Assembly: GCA_964518335.1 (NCBI GenBank)
Contig: CAZFDT010000023.1
Coordinates: forward strand, 5,132 to 69,131
Length of the DNA: 64,000 nucleotides
Reading direction: 5' to 3'
Origin: CAZFDT01 sp964518335
GTDB taxonomy: Bacteria > Planctomycetota > Phycisphaerae > Phycisphaerales > Phycisphaeraceae
The stretch's first letter is position 1; each line of letters begins with the position of its first letter. Position numbers and translations under genes: made by a program. Below, one piece after another: positions 8,413-16,169 of this stretch. Below the pieces are notes generated by a model. That model saw only the letters and a list, made by a program, of their open reading frames with translations, had not been told where the DNA came from and made no database searches.

Positions 8413-9732
8413 TCACGTCACGGACTCGATCAGTTTCACCAGGGGCAGGAACAGGGCCAGCACGATGAATCCGACGATGCCGCCGAGCACGACGACCATG
8501 ATCGGTTCGAGCAGGCTGACGAGGGCTTCGACCATGACGTCCACCTCTTCGTCGTAGTTGTCGGCGATCTTGGTGAGCATCTTGTCGAGGTCGCCGGTCT
8601 CCTCGCCGACGTCGATCATGTTGACGACGATGGCGTCGCAGACCTTGGCCTGACGCAAGGGCTCAGCGAAGGACTCGCCCTGGCGGACGCTGTCGTGGAC
8701 GGCGCCCAGGGCGCGCTGATAGATGAAATTGCCGGTGGTTTCGCGGGTGATGTTGATGGCGTCGAGGATCGGCACACCGGCGTTGATGAGCGTGCCCAGC
8801 GTGCGGGTGAACTTGGCGATGGTGGCCTTGGCGGCGAGCTTGCCGGCGACGGGCAGGCGCAGGAACAGCCAGTCCAGCGCCGCCTTGCCCCCGGCACTCT
8901 TGCGGATGAGCTTGATGCCAAAGAAGATGGCGATCGGCGACAGGACAACCCACACCGCGCCGGGGATGGTCTGGTCAGGGTTGGCGTCGGGCACGATCGG
9001 ACCCGCCAGCCACGAGCTGAACGCGATGAGCTTGACGGTCAGCCAGGGCATCTCGGTGTCGAAGTCCTCGAAGATTTTCTTGAACTTGGGCACGATGACG
9101 ATCATGATGCCCAGCACGATCAGGGCGGCGACGCCGATGACCACGGCGGGGTAGATCATCGCGCCGATGATTTTCCGCTTGAGTTTGGCGGCTTTTTCCA
9201 GGAAGTCGGCCAGTCGCTGCAGGATCAGGTCCAGCACGCCGCCGACCTCGCCCGCGGCGATCATCTTGGTGTAAAGCTTGTTGAACGCCTTGGGGTGCTT
9301 GGCCATGGCGTCGGACAGGGACGAGCCGCTGGACACTTCCTCGTGCACGTCGGCCAGGACGCCCTTGAGCAGGCCGGGCTTCTGCTGCTGCTCGAGGATG
9401 GCGATCGAGCGCAGGATGGGCAGGCCGGCGTCCTGAAGGGTGGACAACTGTCGCGTGAAGGTCGTCAGAATCTTGCCGCTGACGCCGCCGATGTTGATCG
9501 AGATGTTCTTCCAGTCTTTCTTGCCCGCCGCCGCCGCGCCGCCGCTGCGCGCCGCCGCCTTGGTCGAGCCGCCGGGGCCCTTGGTCTTCTTGACCTTCTG
9601 CTCGCGCACCGACGTGGGGAAGAACCCCTGGCTGCGGATGCGCGCGATCGCTTCCTCGGTGTTCTGGGCGTTGATCGTGTTCTTGACCGGCTTGCCGGCC
9701 TCGTTGAGCGCTTCGTACTGGAAGGTAGGCAT
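8413..9732 (-). CDS. pilC: Inner-membrane platform protein PilC/GspF
   Basis: This 439-residue protein is the polytopic platform of type IV pili and type II secretion, which sits in the inner membrane above the assembly and retraction ATPases. It has the N-terminal FQYEALNEAGK segment seen in GspF/PilC proteins, two repeated GspF domains (about residues 100-230 and 300-425) and hydrophobic segments at about 200-225, 245-300 and 410-435. Typical sequences are IAAGEVGGVLDLILQRLADF and, in the second repeat, MIDVGEETGDLDKML. Length fits the family (about 400). ATG 9732 has TTAGGAGC upstream at good spacing. It is preceded by pilB1 and followed by pilins, the usual order. A poorly conserved linker at 50-90 is rich in Ala and Lys. 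Confidence 0.93.
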   Translation of the reverse strand: MPTFQYEALNEAGKPVKNTINAQNTEEAIARIRSQGFFPTSVREQKVKKTKGPGGSTKAAARSGGAAAAGKKDWKNISINIGGVSGKILTTFTRQLSTLQDAGLPILRSIAILEQQQKPGLLKGVLADVHEEVSSGSSLSDAMAKHPKAFNKLYTKMIAAGEVGGVLDLILQRLADFLEKAAKLKRKIIGAMIYPAVVIGVAALIVLGIMIVIVPKFKKIFEDFDTEMPWLTVKLIAFSSWLAGPIVPDANPDQTIPGAVWVVLSPIAIFFGIKLIRKSAGGKAALDWLFLRLPVAGKLAAKATIAKFTRTLGTLINAGVPILDAINITRETTGNFIYQRALGAVHDSVRQGESFAEPLRQAKVCDAIVVNMIDVGEETGDLDKMLTKIADNYDEEVDVMVEALVSLLEPIMVVVLGGIVGFIVLALFLPLVKLIESVT

Positions 9733-9752
9733 GGGCTGCTCCTAACGTCGCA

Positions 9753-9833
9753 AGGCAAAAGGGTAAATGCAAAATGCAAAAATGCCGAAACAGTTCATTT
9801 TGCCTTTTTCATTCTTCCTTTTGCATTTCCTGT
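9753..9833. repeat. Heptad hairpin element between pilB1 and pilC
   Basis: Two AT-rich arms of 7-bp words face each other around a loop of a few bases. The left arm at 9753-9787 has units AGGCAAA and ATGCAAA (twice); the right arm at 9792-9833 has TTTGCCT, TTTTCAT and TTTGCAT, the complements of those words. The arms can pair as an imperfect stem. The AT-rich composition stands out sharply from the GC-rich surroundings. The element fills nearly all of the 100-bp gap between two co-directional genes. The same words occur in the element at 13104-13207. Confidence 0.8.
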
Positions 9834-11590
9834 CAATCCTCCACCAACGTTTCCTTCACGACCTCGTCGATCGTGGTCAGACCGTCAAAGATCGCCAGCA
9901 GGCCGCTTTCGCGCAGCGTGCGCATGCCGCGTTTGCGGGCCTCGGCGCGCAGCACCTGGGTCGAGGCGTTCTGCATGATCAGCTCGCAGATTTCGTCGTC
10001 GAGAATCATCATCTCGTACAGCGCCATGCGCCCGCGGTAGCCGCTGCCGTTGCAGAAATCGCAGCCCCGGCCGCGATAAATCTGCCTGCCCTCGAGGTCC
10101 TCGGGAAGCAACTGCAGCTCCATGAGCTGCTCTTCCGTCGGCTGGTACGCCTCCTTGCAACGCGGGCAGATCTTGCGGCAAAGACGCTGCGCCACCAGGC
10201 CCTCGATCGTCGCCGTCACCAGGAACGGCTCGAGCCCCAGGTCCAGCAGTCGCGCGATCGACGACGGCGCGTCGTTGGTGTGCAGCGTCGTGAACACCAG
10301 GTGGCCCGTCAGCGACGCCTGCACCGCGATCTGCGCCGTCTCCAGGTCGCGCGTCTCGCCCACGAGAATGATGTCCGGGTCCTGTCGCAGGAAGCTGCGC
10401 AGCGCCTTGGCGAACGTCAGCCCCACCTCGGTGTTCACCTGCACCTGGCACAGCCCGTCGATGTCGTATTCGACCGGGTCCTCGGCGGTGAGGATTTTCG
10501 TCTCGATGTCGTTGAGCTCATTCAGCGCCGCGTAGAGCGTCGTCGTCTTGCCGCTGCCCGTCGGCCCGGTCACGATGACGATGCCGTTGGGCTTGTTGAT
10601 GAGCTGGCGGAATGTCTCCATGTCGTCGGGACGCATGCCCAGCTTGGCCAGGTCCAACTGCACGTTGGCGCGGTCGAGCACACGCATGACCACGCTCTCG
10701 CCGAACATCGTCGGCAGCACCGCCACGCGCAGGTCCACCGGCGAATTGTTCACCGTCAGCTCGATACGCCCGTCCTGCGGCAGGCGCCGCTCGGCGATGT
10801 CCAGGTTGCTCATGACCTTGATGCGGCTGACGATCGGCATCGCCAGGTGCTTGGGCGGCGGGATCATCTCGTACAGCACGCCGTCGATGCGGTAGCGCAT
10901 CTTGAACTCGTCCTCGAACGGCTCGAAGTGAATGTCCGAGGCCTTGTCCTTGATCGCCTGCAGCAGCACCAGGTTCAGCAGCCGCTTGACCTTGTTGTCC
11001 TCGGCCATCTCGATCAGCGAGTCGAGGTCGATCGAGTGGCCGCGGTCCTTGAGTTCCTCCAGCTTGGCGTCGCCCGCCAGCTCGCCGATGAGGTCTGACA
11101 GCGACTCTTCCTCGTTGCCGTAGTACCGTCCCAGGGCTTTTTCCACCTGCTGGGCGTTGGCGACGATCGGCTTGACGTTGTAGCCCATCAGCAGCCGCAG
11201 GTCGTCCACGGCCCGGAAGTTGTCGGCGCTCTTGAGGGCGATCGTCAGCGTGTTGGTCGGCTTGTCGTACGCCACCGGCAGGCACTGGTAGGCCTGGGCG
11301 GTCTCGGGCGGGAGGATCTTGATCACCTCCGTGGCGATGTCCATGTCCTCCAGGTCCACCGTCTCCATGCCGGCCTGTGCGGCCAGGGCGACGTTGATGT
11401 CGTCCTGCGTGACGTAACCCAACTCGACCAGCAACTGGCCCAGGGGGACGCGACGCTGGGTCTGCACCTGCAGGGCCTCATGGACCTGCTCGCGCGTGAC
11501 CTTGCCCATCTTGGTCAGGATGCGACCAAGGCGGCGTCCTTTGAGTTCGGTGATAGGAGGCATGCCCGCCATCTTTGTCTGCTCCGCCAT
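9833..11590 (-). CDS. pilB: Type IV pilus / T2SS assembly ATPase PilB/GspE, copy 1
   Basis: This 585-residue hexameric cytoplasmic ATPase powers pilin extraction and polymerisation. The N-terminal MshEN-type domain occupies roughly residues 10-150. The ATPase core has Walker A GPTGSGKTTT near residue 343, an Asp box and Walker B-like segment (DPDIILVGETRD) and a His box (TGHLVFTTLHTNDAP). A tetracysteine zinc motif typical of PilB/GspE follows (CPRC and CDFCNGSGYRGR). Length and order match the family. ATG 11590 is preceded by AGGGAC. Together with pilB2 at 13208 it gives the cluster two extension ATPases, one of which may serve a type II secretion-like system. Confidence 0.94.
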   Translation of the reverse strand: MAEQTKMAGMPPITELKGRRLGRILTKMGKVTREQVHEALQVQTQRRVPLGQLLVELGYVTQDDINVALAAQAGMETVDLEDMDIATEVIKILPPETAQAYQCLPVAYDKPTNTLTIALKSADNFRAVDDLRLLMGYNVKPIVANAQQVEKALGRYYGNEEESLSDLIGELAGDAKLEELKDRGHSIDLDSLIEMAEDNKVKRLLNLVLLQAIKDKASDIHFEPFEDEFKMRYRIDGVLYEMIPPPKHLAMPIVSRIKVMSNLDIAERRLPQDGRIELTVNNSPVDLRVAVLPTMFGESVVMRVLDRANVQLDLAKLGMRPDDMETFRQLINKPNGIVIVTGPTGSGKTTTLYAALNELNDIETKILTAEDPVEYDIDGLCQVQVNTEVGLTFAKALRSFLRQDPDIILVGETRDLETAQIAVQASLTGHLVFTTLHTNDAPSSIARLLDLGLEPFLVTATIEGLVAQRLCRKICPRCKEAYQPTEEQLMELQLLPEDLEGRQIYRGRGCDFCNGSGYRGRMALYEMMILDDEICELIMQNASTQVLRAEARKRGMRTLRESGLLAIFDGLTTIDEVVKETLVED

Positions 11591-11933
11591 GGGTTGTCCC
11601 TGCAGGGCCTCCGGGTGCGAAACCGGGGAGGCTGGGGTTGCGACGCTGGTTTTCCGAATCCCAAATGTCCACTGCTAGTCGATGACGGATAGATAATTGC
11701 AGGTATGGGACGATTCGGTTCGGTTCGGCGTCGCGGCGGGCGGGCAGGTTGGGCTCGTATCGAGCGGGCTTGGGGTTCTGCGGGCGGGTCAAGCGTTGGC
11801 GCGGTGGCCAGTGGGTACAACTGTTTGGATCATATCGGCTCGTCAAGCGATGACAAGGCCTATTTCCAGCAAGCCAGGCAATGGACACATGGAATTCGGA
11901 CGGCCCCTCCTCCCATTGAACCGTGGCCCGAGC
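11591..11933. other. Intergenic region between pilT and pilB1
   Basis: This 343-bp gap lies between the end of pilT and the start of pilB1, both on the minus strand. I see no supported gene. Several overlapping open frames on both strands are Arg/Pro/Gly-rich and have no family likeness. The stretch around 11680-11705 is AT-richer than its surroundings and could hold a promoter for pilB1, but I cannot place -35 and -10 boxes at acceptable spacing. There is no heptad array here, unlike the other gaps in this cluster. Confidence 0.4.
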
Positions 11934-13091
11934 CTATTTCGGTGGGGTGGCGCCGCCGCTGGTGTCCACGTCCGGCTGATCGAGTTCGGTGCGGCCGATC
12001 TTGCCTCCGGCGCGGCGGACCTTCTCGACGATGGCCTCGGAGTTGCGGCTCTTGTCGATCATCTCCTCGACATCGATGACGCCGTTGGAGTAGAGGTCCC
12101 AGAGGTGGTCGTCCAGAAGCTGCATGCCGAAGCGCTTGCCGGTCTGGATGGCCGAGTCGATGCGGAAGGTCTTGTTCTCGCGGATGAGGTTGGCGATGGC
12201 GGGGGTGACGACCATGAACTCGTAGGCGGCGACCATGCCCTTGCGGTCGATGCGGGGCAGCAACTGCTGGGAGAGGCAGGCCATGAGCGAGGTGGCGAGC
12301 TGGATGCGGATCTGGGCCTGCTGGTTGGTGGGGAAGGCGTCGATGACGCGGTTGATGGTGCCCGAGGCGGAGTTGGTGTGCAGGGTGCCGAACACCAGGT
12401 GGCCGGTCTCGGCGGCGCGGATGGCGGCCTCGATGGTCTCCAGGTCGCGCATTTCACCGACGAGGACCACGTCCGGGTCCATACGCAGGGCGCGGCGGAG
12501 GGCCTCGGCGAAGCTGGGTACGTCAGCGCCGACCTCGCGCTGGTTGACGATGCTCTTCTTGTGCGGCTGGTAATACTCGATCGGGTCCTCGATCGTGATG
12601 ATGTGGCGATCGAGGGTCATGTTGACCTCGTCGATCATGGTGGCGAGGGTGGTGGTCTTACCCGAGCCGGTGGGTCCTGTGACGAGGAAGAGGCCGCGGG
12701 GTCGGCGGATGAGTTCCTTGACGATGTCGGGCAGTCCGATCTGATCGAAGGACAGCAGCTTGTTGGGAATGCGGCGGAGGACGAGCGCGACGTTGCCCTT
12801 CTGCTTGAAGATGGCGACGCGGAAGCGAGCGGAGTTTTCGACGTCGTTCTGATCGCCGTAGGCGAAGCCGAAGTCGGCGCCCATTTCCTCCTGCAACTCG
12901 TTCTGAGAGCGTTCGGGGGCGATGGCCTTCATCAGCGCGGTGGTGTCGGCGGGCTCGAGGACTTTGGTCTTGAGCTCGACCAGCCGCCCTCGCATTCGCA
13001 CGGTCGGTGGCTTGCCCACCGTCAGGTGCAGGTCGCTGGCGCCCTGCTTGATGACGGTGTCGAGCAGACGGTCAATGTGAATCGTGGACAT
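11934..13091 (-). CDS. pilT: Twitching motility / pilus retraction ATPase PilT
   Basis: This 385-residue ATPase of the PilT family depolymerises type IV pili. The family N terminus is present (LLDTVIKQGASDLHLTVGKP), followed by a PAS-like domain and a RecA-like core with Walker A GPTGSGKTTT near residue 145, Asp box EDPIEYY, Walker B region DPDVVLVGEMRD and the PilT signature AIRAAETGHLVFGTLHT. The C-terminal tail is Pro/Thr-rich. I chose ATG 13091 because GGAGTG lies at normal spacing; the longer frame to 13130 would translate the repeat element upstream. It is flanked by two PilB-type ATPases. Its presence argues that at least part of the cluster builds a retractable type IV pilus rather than only a secretion pseudopilus. 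Confidence 0.94.
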   Translation of the reverse strand: MSTIHIDRLLDTVIKQGASDLHLTVGKPPTVRMRGRLVELKTKVLEPADTTALMKAIAPERSQNELQEEMGADFGFAYGDQNDVENSARFRVAIFKQKGNVALVLRRIPNKLLSFDQIGLPDIVKELIRRPRGLFLVTGPTGSGKTTTLATMIDEVNMTLDRHIITIEDPIEYYQPHKKSIVNQREVGADVPSFAEALRRALRMDPDVVLVGEMRDLETIEAAIRAAETGHLVFGTLHTNSASGTINRVIDAFPTNQQAQIRIQLATSLMACLSQQLLPRIDRKGMVAAYEFMVVTPAIANLIRENKTFRIDSAIQTGKRFGMQLLDDHLWDLYSNGVIDVEEMIDKSRNSEAIVEKVRRAGGKIGRTELDQPDVDTSGGATPPK

Positions 13092-13103
13092 CAGGTCACT
13101 CCA

Positions 13104-13207
13104 ATGCAAAATGCAAAATGAAAAAGGCAAAATGGGCGGAACGACGCGATGCCTTCATTCTGCTTTCTTCATTTTGCATTTTGCCTTTTGCACTTTGACT
13201 TCCGCCG
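13104..13207. repeat. Heptad hairpin element between pilB2 and pilT
   Basis: The left arm (13104-13138) is built of 7-bp words such as ATGCAAA (twice), ATGAAAA and AGGCAAA. The right arm (13152-13207) has TCTTCAT, TTTGCAT, TTTGCCT and TTTGCAC, which are complementary to the left-arm words. The arms surround a 13-base GC-rich loop. The element fills the 116-bp gap between pilB2 and pilT; its right arm touches the pilB2 stop codon and its left arm ends just upstream of the pilT ribosome binding site. The words are shared with the element at 9753. Confidence 0.82.
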
Positions 13208-14983
13208 TCACGCCGCGGCGTGGGGCTCTTCTTCCTCCGTGACATCGACCATGCCCGACACCTGGGTGATGCGGGCGATTTCGTCGAGGGTGGTCTGGCC
13301 GTCGAGGATCTTGAGCTTGCCGTCGCCCAGGAGGTTTCGCATGCCCGAGGCGATGGCCGCAGCGCGGAGCTTGTTCACCGGCGAGCGCTTGAACGCCAGC
13401 TCGCGCAGCTCGCTGTTCATGATCATCAGCTCGTAGATGCCGCGACGGCCGCGGTAGCCGGTGTTGGAGCACTTGGTGCAGCCGACGGCGCGGTAGATCG
13501 TCTTGTCAACGATCTCATCGGGGGAGAACCCGCACAGCCGCACCAGCTTGGGGTTGGCGTGGGTTTCCGGCTCCTTGCAGTGCTCGCAGAGGATGCGCAC
13601 CAGTCGCTGGGCGAGGACAGCCTGAATGGAACTGGCCACCAGGAAGGGCTTGATGCCCATGTCGATGAGTCGCGTGATCGCCGAGGGCGCGTCGTTGGTG
13701 TGCAGAGTCGAGAAGACCAGGTGTCCGGTCAGCGCCGCCTGAACGGCGACGTCGCCGACCTCGCGGTCACGGATTTCACCGACGAGGATGATGTTGGGCG
13801 CCTGGCGCAGCATGGCGCGGAGGATTTTCTGGAAGCTCAGGCCGATCTGTTCGTTGACCTGGCACTGGTTGATGCCCTTGAAGTTGTATTCGACGGGGTC
13901 CTCGGCGGTGATGATCTTGACGTCGGGCCTGTTGAGCACGTCCAGGGCGGTGTAGAGGGTGGTGGTTTTACCGCTGCCGGTGGGGCCGGTGACGAGGAAG
14001 ATGCCGTTGGGCCTGCGGATGATGTTGTTGAAGATTTCGAGGGTATCCTCGCGCATGCCCAGGTTGCGCAGGCCGATGCGTGCCGAGTCGGGCCGGAGGA
14101 TACGCAGGACGACGCTTTCGCCGTGATAGGCTGGGCAGGCCGAGACGCGGAAGTCGATCTGCTCGTCGCCGACCTTCATTTTGATGCGGCCGTCCTGCGG
14201 GACGCGCTTTTCCTCGACCTTCATGCCGCTCATGATCTTGAGGCGGGCGATGACGGCCGACTGCGTGCGCTTGGGGATGCGGTCGCGTTCGTGGCAGACG
14301 CCGTCGATGCGGTAGCGCAGGCGCACACGATCGGCGAAGGGCTCGATGTGAATGTCGCTGGCGCGGGTGACCACGGCCTCCTGAATGATCTGATGCACCA
14401 GGCGGATGATGGGGGCGGCCTCGGCGTCGTCGGCGTCGCCCGTCTTCATCTCCTCGGGCGTCTTGTCGATCGTCAGGCCCTTGACGTCCATCGACGCGCC
14501 GCGGTCGGTGCTCATCTGCCGCACCGTCTCGTCGATCGAGGCGCGGGTCTCGCTGAGCATCTGCTCGATGTATTCCTTGATCTTCGACCGCGCCGCGATC
14601 GCCGTGTCGATCGGACAGTTGAGGCGGAACTGCAGCGTGTCGAGCGTCTCCAGGTCCATCGGGTCGTGGATGATGACCTTCAGACGGTTGCCCTCCTTGG
14701 CCAGCGGGAGGACCAGATATTTCTTGATGAGGTCGGTGGGGATGAGCTTGAGGTTCTCTTTGTTCATCGCCCCCGGCTGCTCCAGGTCGATGAACTCCAT
14801 GTCGTACTGGTAGGCCAGCGCCTTGGCCACGTCGTTGGGGCTGACGTAACCGAGCTCGACGAGCGTTTCGCCGATGCGCTTGCGGGCGCCCTGGGCGATC
14901 TTGAGGGCCTCGTCGATCTGCTGCGGGGTGACCTTGCCCCAACGGATGAGAATCTCACCGATCTGTTTGCGCTTGCGACCCAT
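13208..14983 (-). CDS. pilB: Type IV pilus / T2SS assembly ATPase PilB/GspE, copy 2
   Basis: This is a second assembly ATPase of 591 residues, clearly paralogous to the one at 9833. It has the MshEN-like N-terminal domain (IGEILIRWGKVTPQQIDEAL), Walker A GPTGSGKTTT near residue 334, Asp box DIHIEPF, Walker B region APNIILVGEIRD, His box TGHLVFSTLHTNDAP, and a tetracysteine zinc site (CEHC and CTKCSNTGYRGRRG). The C terminus is acidic and short. ATG 14983 has GAGG at normal spacing and lies 60 bp from a plausible promoter, so this is probably the first gene of the pilus operon. Which of the two PilB-type proteins drives a pilus and which a secretion pseudopilus cannot be told from the sequence. 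Confidence 0.93.
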   Translation of the reverse strand: MGRKRKQIGEILIRWGKVTPQQIDEALKIAQGARKRIGETLVELGYVSPNDVAKALAYQYDMEFIDLEQPGAMNKENLKLIPTDLIKKYLVLPLAKEGNRLKVIIHDPMDLETLDTLQFRLNCPIDTAIAARSKIKEYIEQMLSETRASIDETVRQMSTDRGASMDVKGLTIDKTPEEMKTGDADDAEAAPIIRLVHQIIQEAVVTRASDIHIEPFADRVRLRYRIDGVCHERDRIPKRTQSAVIARLKIMSGMKVEEKRVPQDGRIKMKVGDEQIDFRVSACPAYHGESVVLRILRPDSARIGLRNLGMREDTLEIFNNIIRRPNGIFLVTGPTGSGKTTTLYTALDVLNRPDVKIITAEDPVEYNFKGINQCQVNEQIGLSFQKILRAMLRQAPNIILVGEIRDREVGDVAVQAALTGHLVFSTLHTNDAPSAITRLIDMGIKPFLVASSIQAVLAQRLVRILCEHCKEPETHANPKLVRLCGFSPDEIVDKTIYRAVGCTKCSNTGYRGRRGIYELMIMNSELRELAFKRSPVNKLRAAAIASGMRNLLGDGKLKILDGQTTLDEIARITQVSGMVDVTEEEEPHAAA

Positions 14984-15043
14984 GTGACCTCGGGGATTGG
15001 ACCAGGCGGGCAGGACGGCACGGCGGGGGGACTGCCTGTGGTG

Positions 15044-15072
15044 ATTATGGTTCGCATCGGGCGATTCGGCAA
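15044..15072 (-). promoter_or_regulatory. Candidate sigma70-type promoter of the pilus operon
   Basis: On the minus strand TTGCCG (plus-strand 15067-15072) and CATAAT (15044-15049) are separated by 17 bp, about 60 bp upstream of the pilB2 start. The boxes match the general sigma70 pattern. No other good promoter is seen in the divergent gap to the lipoprotein gene. Confidence 0.45.
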
Positions 15073-15127
15073 CTCCCGGCGCAGACTTTGCCCATCTTCC
15101 CCGGCGGGGTTTGGTTATCATGCACCC

Positions 15128-15592
15128 ATGCGCCACTGCAGCGTCATCGTCGGGGCAGCTCTGGTCCTGGCCGTCGGGTGCTCGATCCGCCCGCCGCGAT
15201 ACCACCACGTGACGACCCCGGCCGCCGAGGTCAAGTCCGTGGCGGTCACGCAGGTGTCCGACGAGGGCGCCCGCGTCGAGGTGACGGTGGAGCTGCACAA
15301 CACCAACAAGCTGGCGCTTCCCCTGCGGGTGAGCCGCTATTCGCTGAGCATCGAGTCGATCGGGCAGACGCGGCTGACCGACCTGCCCCCGGTGACGATC
15401 CCCGCCGGCGGATCGCGGACGATGGTGGTGCCGGCGGCCATCGCCACCGATGGACAGCCGCTGCAGGGCCTGGGCTACACGTTCGAGGGCACCGTGACCT
15501 ACGAGCCGCCGGGCGAGATCCGCAAGGTGATGACCGAGTCGGGCGTGCCTTTGCCCAGCGCCGCGTTTCGCGGGCAGGGGACGCTGCAGTAG
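15128..15592 (+). CDS. LEA14-type lipoprotein (154 aa)
   Basis: The protein opens with a lipoprotein signal peptide: basic MR, a hydrophobic stretch and the lipobox LAVGC with Cys18 as the acylation site. The mature part resembles the LEA14/WHy domain: an extended beta-sandwich region with the pattern VTVELHNTNKLALPLRV followed by a second strand group. Such domains are found in periplasmic lipoproteins of many Gram-negative bacteria; no enzymatic role is known. It is divergent from pilB2 and lies just upstream of the S23 element, whose left arm begins six bases after its stop codon. ATG 15128 is the best start because it gives a proper signal peptide. Confidence 0.75.
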   Translation: MRHCSVIVGAALVLAVGCSIRPPRYHHVTTPAAEVKSVAVTQVSDEGARVEVTVELHNTNKLALPLRVSRYSLSIESIGQTRLTDLPPVTIPAGGSRTMVVPAAIATDGQPLQGLGYTFEGTVTYEPPGEIRKVMTESGVPLPSAAFRGQGTLQ

Positions 15593-15597
15593 GCTGG

Positions 15598-16158
15598 GGG
15601 TGTCTGGGTGTCTGGGGGTCTGGTGTCCAGGTGGTCTGGTGGGCTTGTGAGTTGACATTGAGTAGAGACCGATTCAGTCTGGATGAGTTCGATCTCTATG
15701 TGGCGGCACGAGCGTTTCGTCGCCGCGTGTATGAGATGACGCGCATGCTGCCCGTCGGTGAGCGCTACAACCTGGTCAGCCAGATGCAGCGCGCCGCGTT
15801 GTCGGTCACCAACAACCTCGCGGAGGGCCATGGAAGGTGGCGATGCCAGGACTTCATGCGATTCCGCCGCATCAGCCGGGGATCGGTGTCCGAGTTGCTG
15901 GACGACTTCAACGCGTGCGATGACGAAGGATATGCTGCAGCAGCAGACGTGGAGCCCCTCCGCTGTGAGGCGCGGGAACTGATCAACCGAATCAACAGCT
16001 ACATCGCCTACCTGGAACGACGACAGCAGCACGAGGACCAACAAGCCAAAGCGCGACGCCGCCAACCCCACCCCCTGCGAACCACCAGACTACCAGACTA
16101 CCAGACCACCAGACCACCAGACCACCAGACCACCAGACCACTAGGCCACTAGGCCACC
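15598..16158. mobile_element. S23 gene bracketed by complementary octad arrays
   Basis: The left arm (15598-15645) is six 8-bp units such as GGGTGTCT and GGTGGTCT. The right arm (16087-16158) is nine units such as AGACTACC and AGACCACC. The reverse complement of the right arm reads as GGTGGTCT and GGTAGTCT, so the arms can pair as a long stem with the S23 gene in the loop. The whole unit is inserted between the lipoprotein stop codon and the nadB start codon, which follows the right arm by 11 bases. The 23S rRNA intervening sequences known from Leptospira and Coxiella have the same plan (an S23 gene between complementary ends) but sit in rDNA; here there is none. Mobility is inferred. Confidence 0.6.
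15658..16152 (+). CDS. Four-helix-bundle protein, S23 / 23S rRNA IVS family
   Basis: The core of about 125 residues matches the S23/Avd-like four-helix-bundle family: YVAARAFRRRVYEMTRML, SQMQRAALSVTNNLAEG (the family hallmark is RAA-SI-NIAEG), then SRGSVSELLDDF and an Arg-rich last helix. Known members are small dimer or pentamer-forming basic proteins encoded in rRNA intervening sequences, and the related Avd protein partners retroelement reverse transcriptases; their biochemical role is unclear. No ATG start exists: TTG 15658, TTG 15652 or GTG 15631 are possible, the last inside the left repeat arm. The frame continues through the right repeat arm, so the C-terminal tail (PDYQTTRPPDHQ-like) is translated repeat. 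Base composition looks less GC-rich than the flanking genes. Confidence 0.8.
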   Translation: MSRDRFSLDEFDLYVAARAFRRRVYEMTRMLPVGERYNLVSQMQRAALSVTNNLAEGHGRWRCQDFMRFRRISRGSVSELLDDFNACDDEGYAAAADVEPLRCEARELINRINSYIAYLERRQQHEDQQAKARRRQPHPLRTTRLPDYQTTRPPDHQTTRPLGH

Positions 16159-16169
16159 CAACCGCCACC

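Noticed and set aside
13220..15127. Plus-strand open frame opposite pilB2 leading into the lipoprotein frame
   Set aside because: Only its last 154 residues (from 15128) form a real protein with a lipobox; the rest is antisense to a conserved ATPase and is of low-complexity composition.
15658..16152. Diversity-generating retroelement (Avd is an S23-like protein)
   Set aside because: No reverse transcriptase, template repeat or variable repeat is seen in the window.
15598..16158. CRISPR array or rRNA intervening sequence within rDNA
   Set aside because: The repeats are 8-bp tandem units without spacers, and there is no 23S rRNA sequence on either side.
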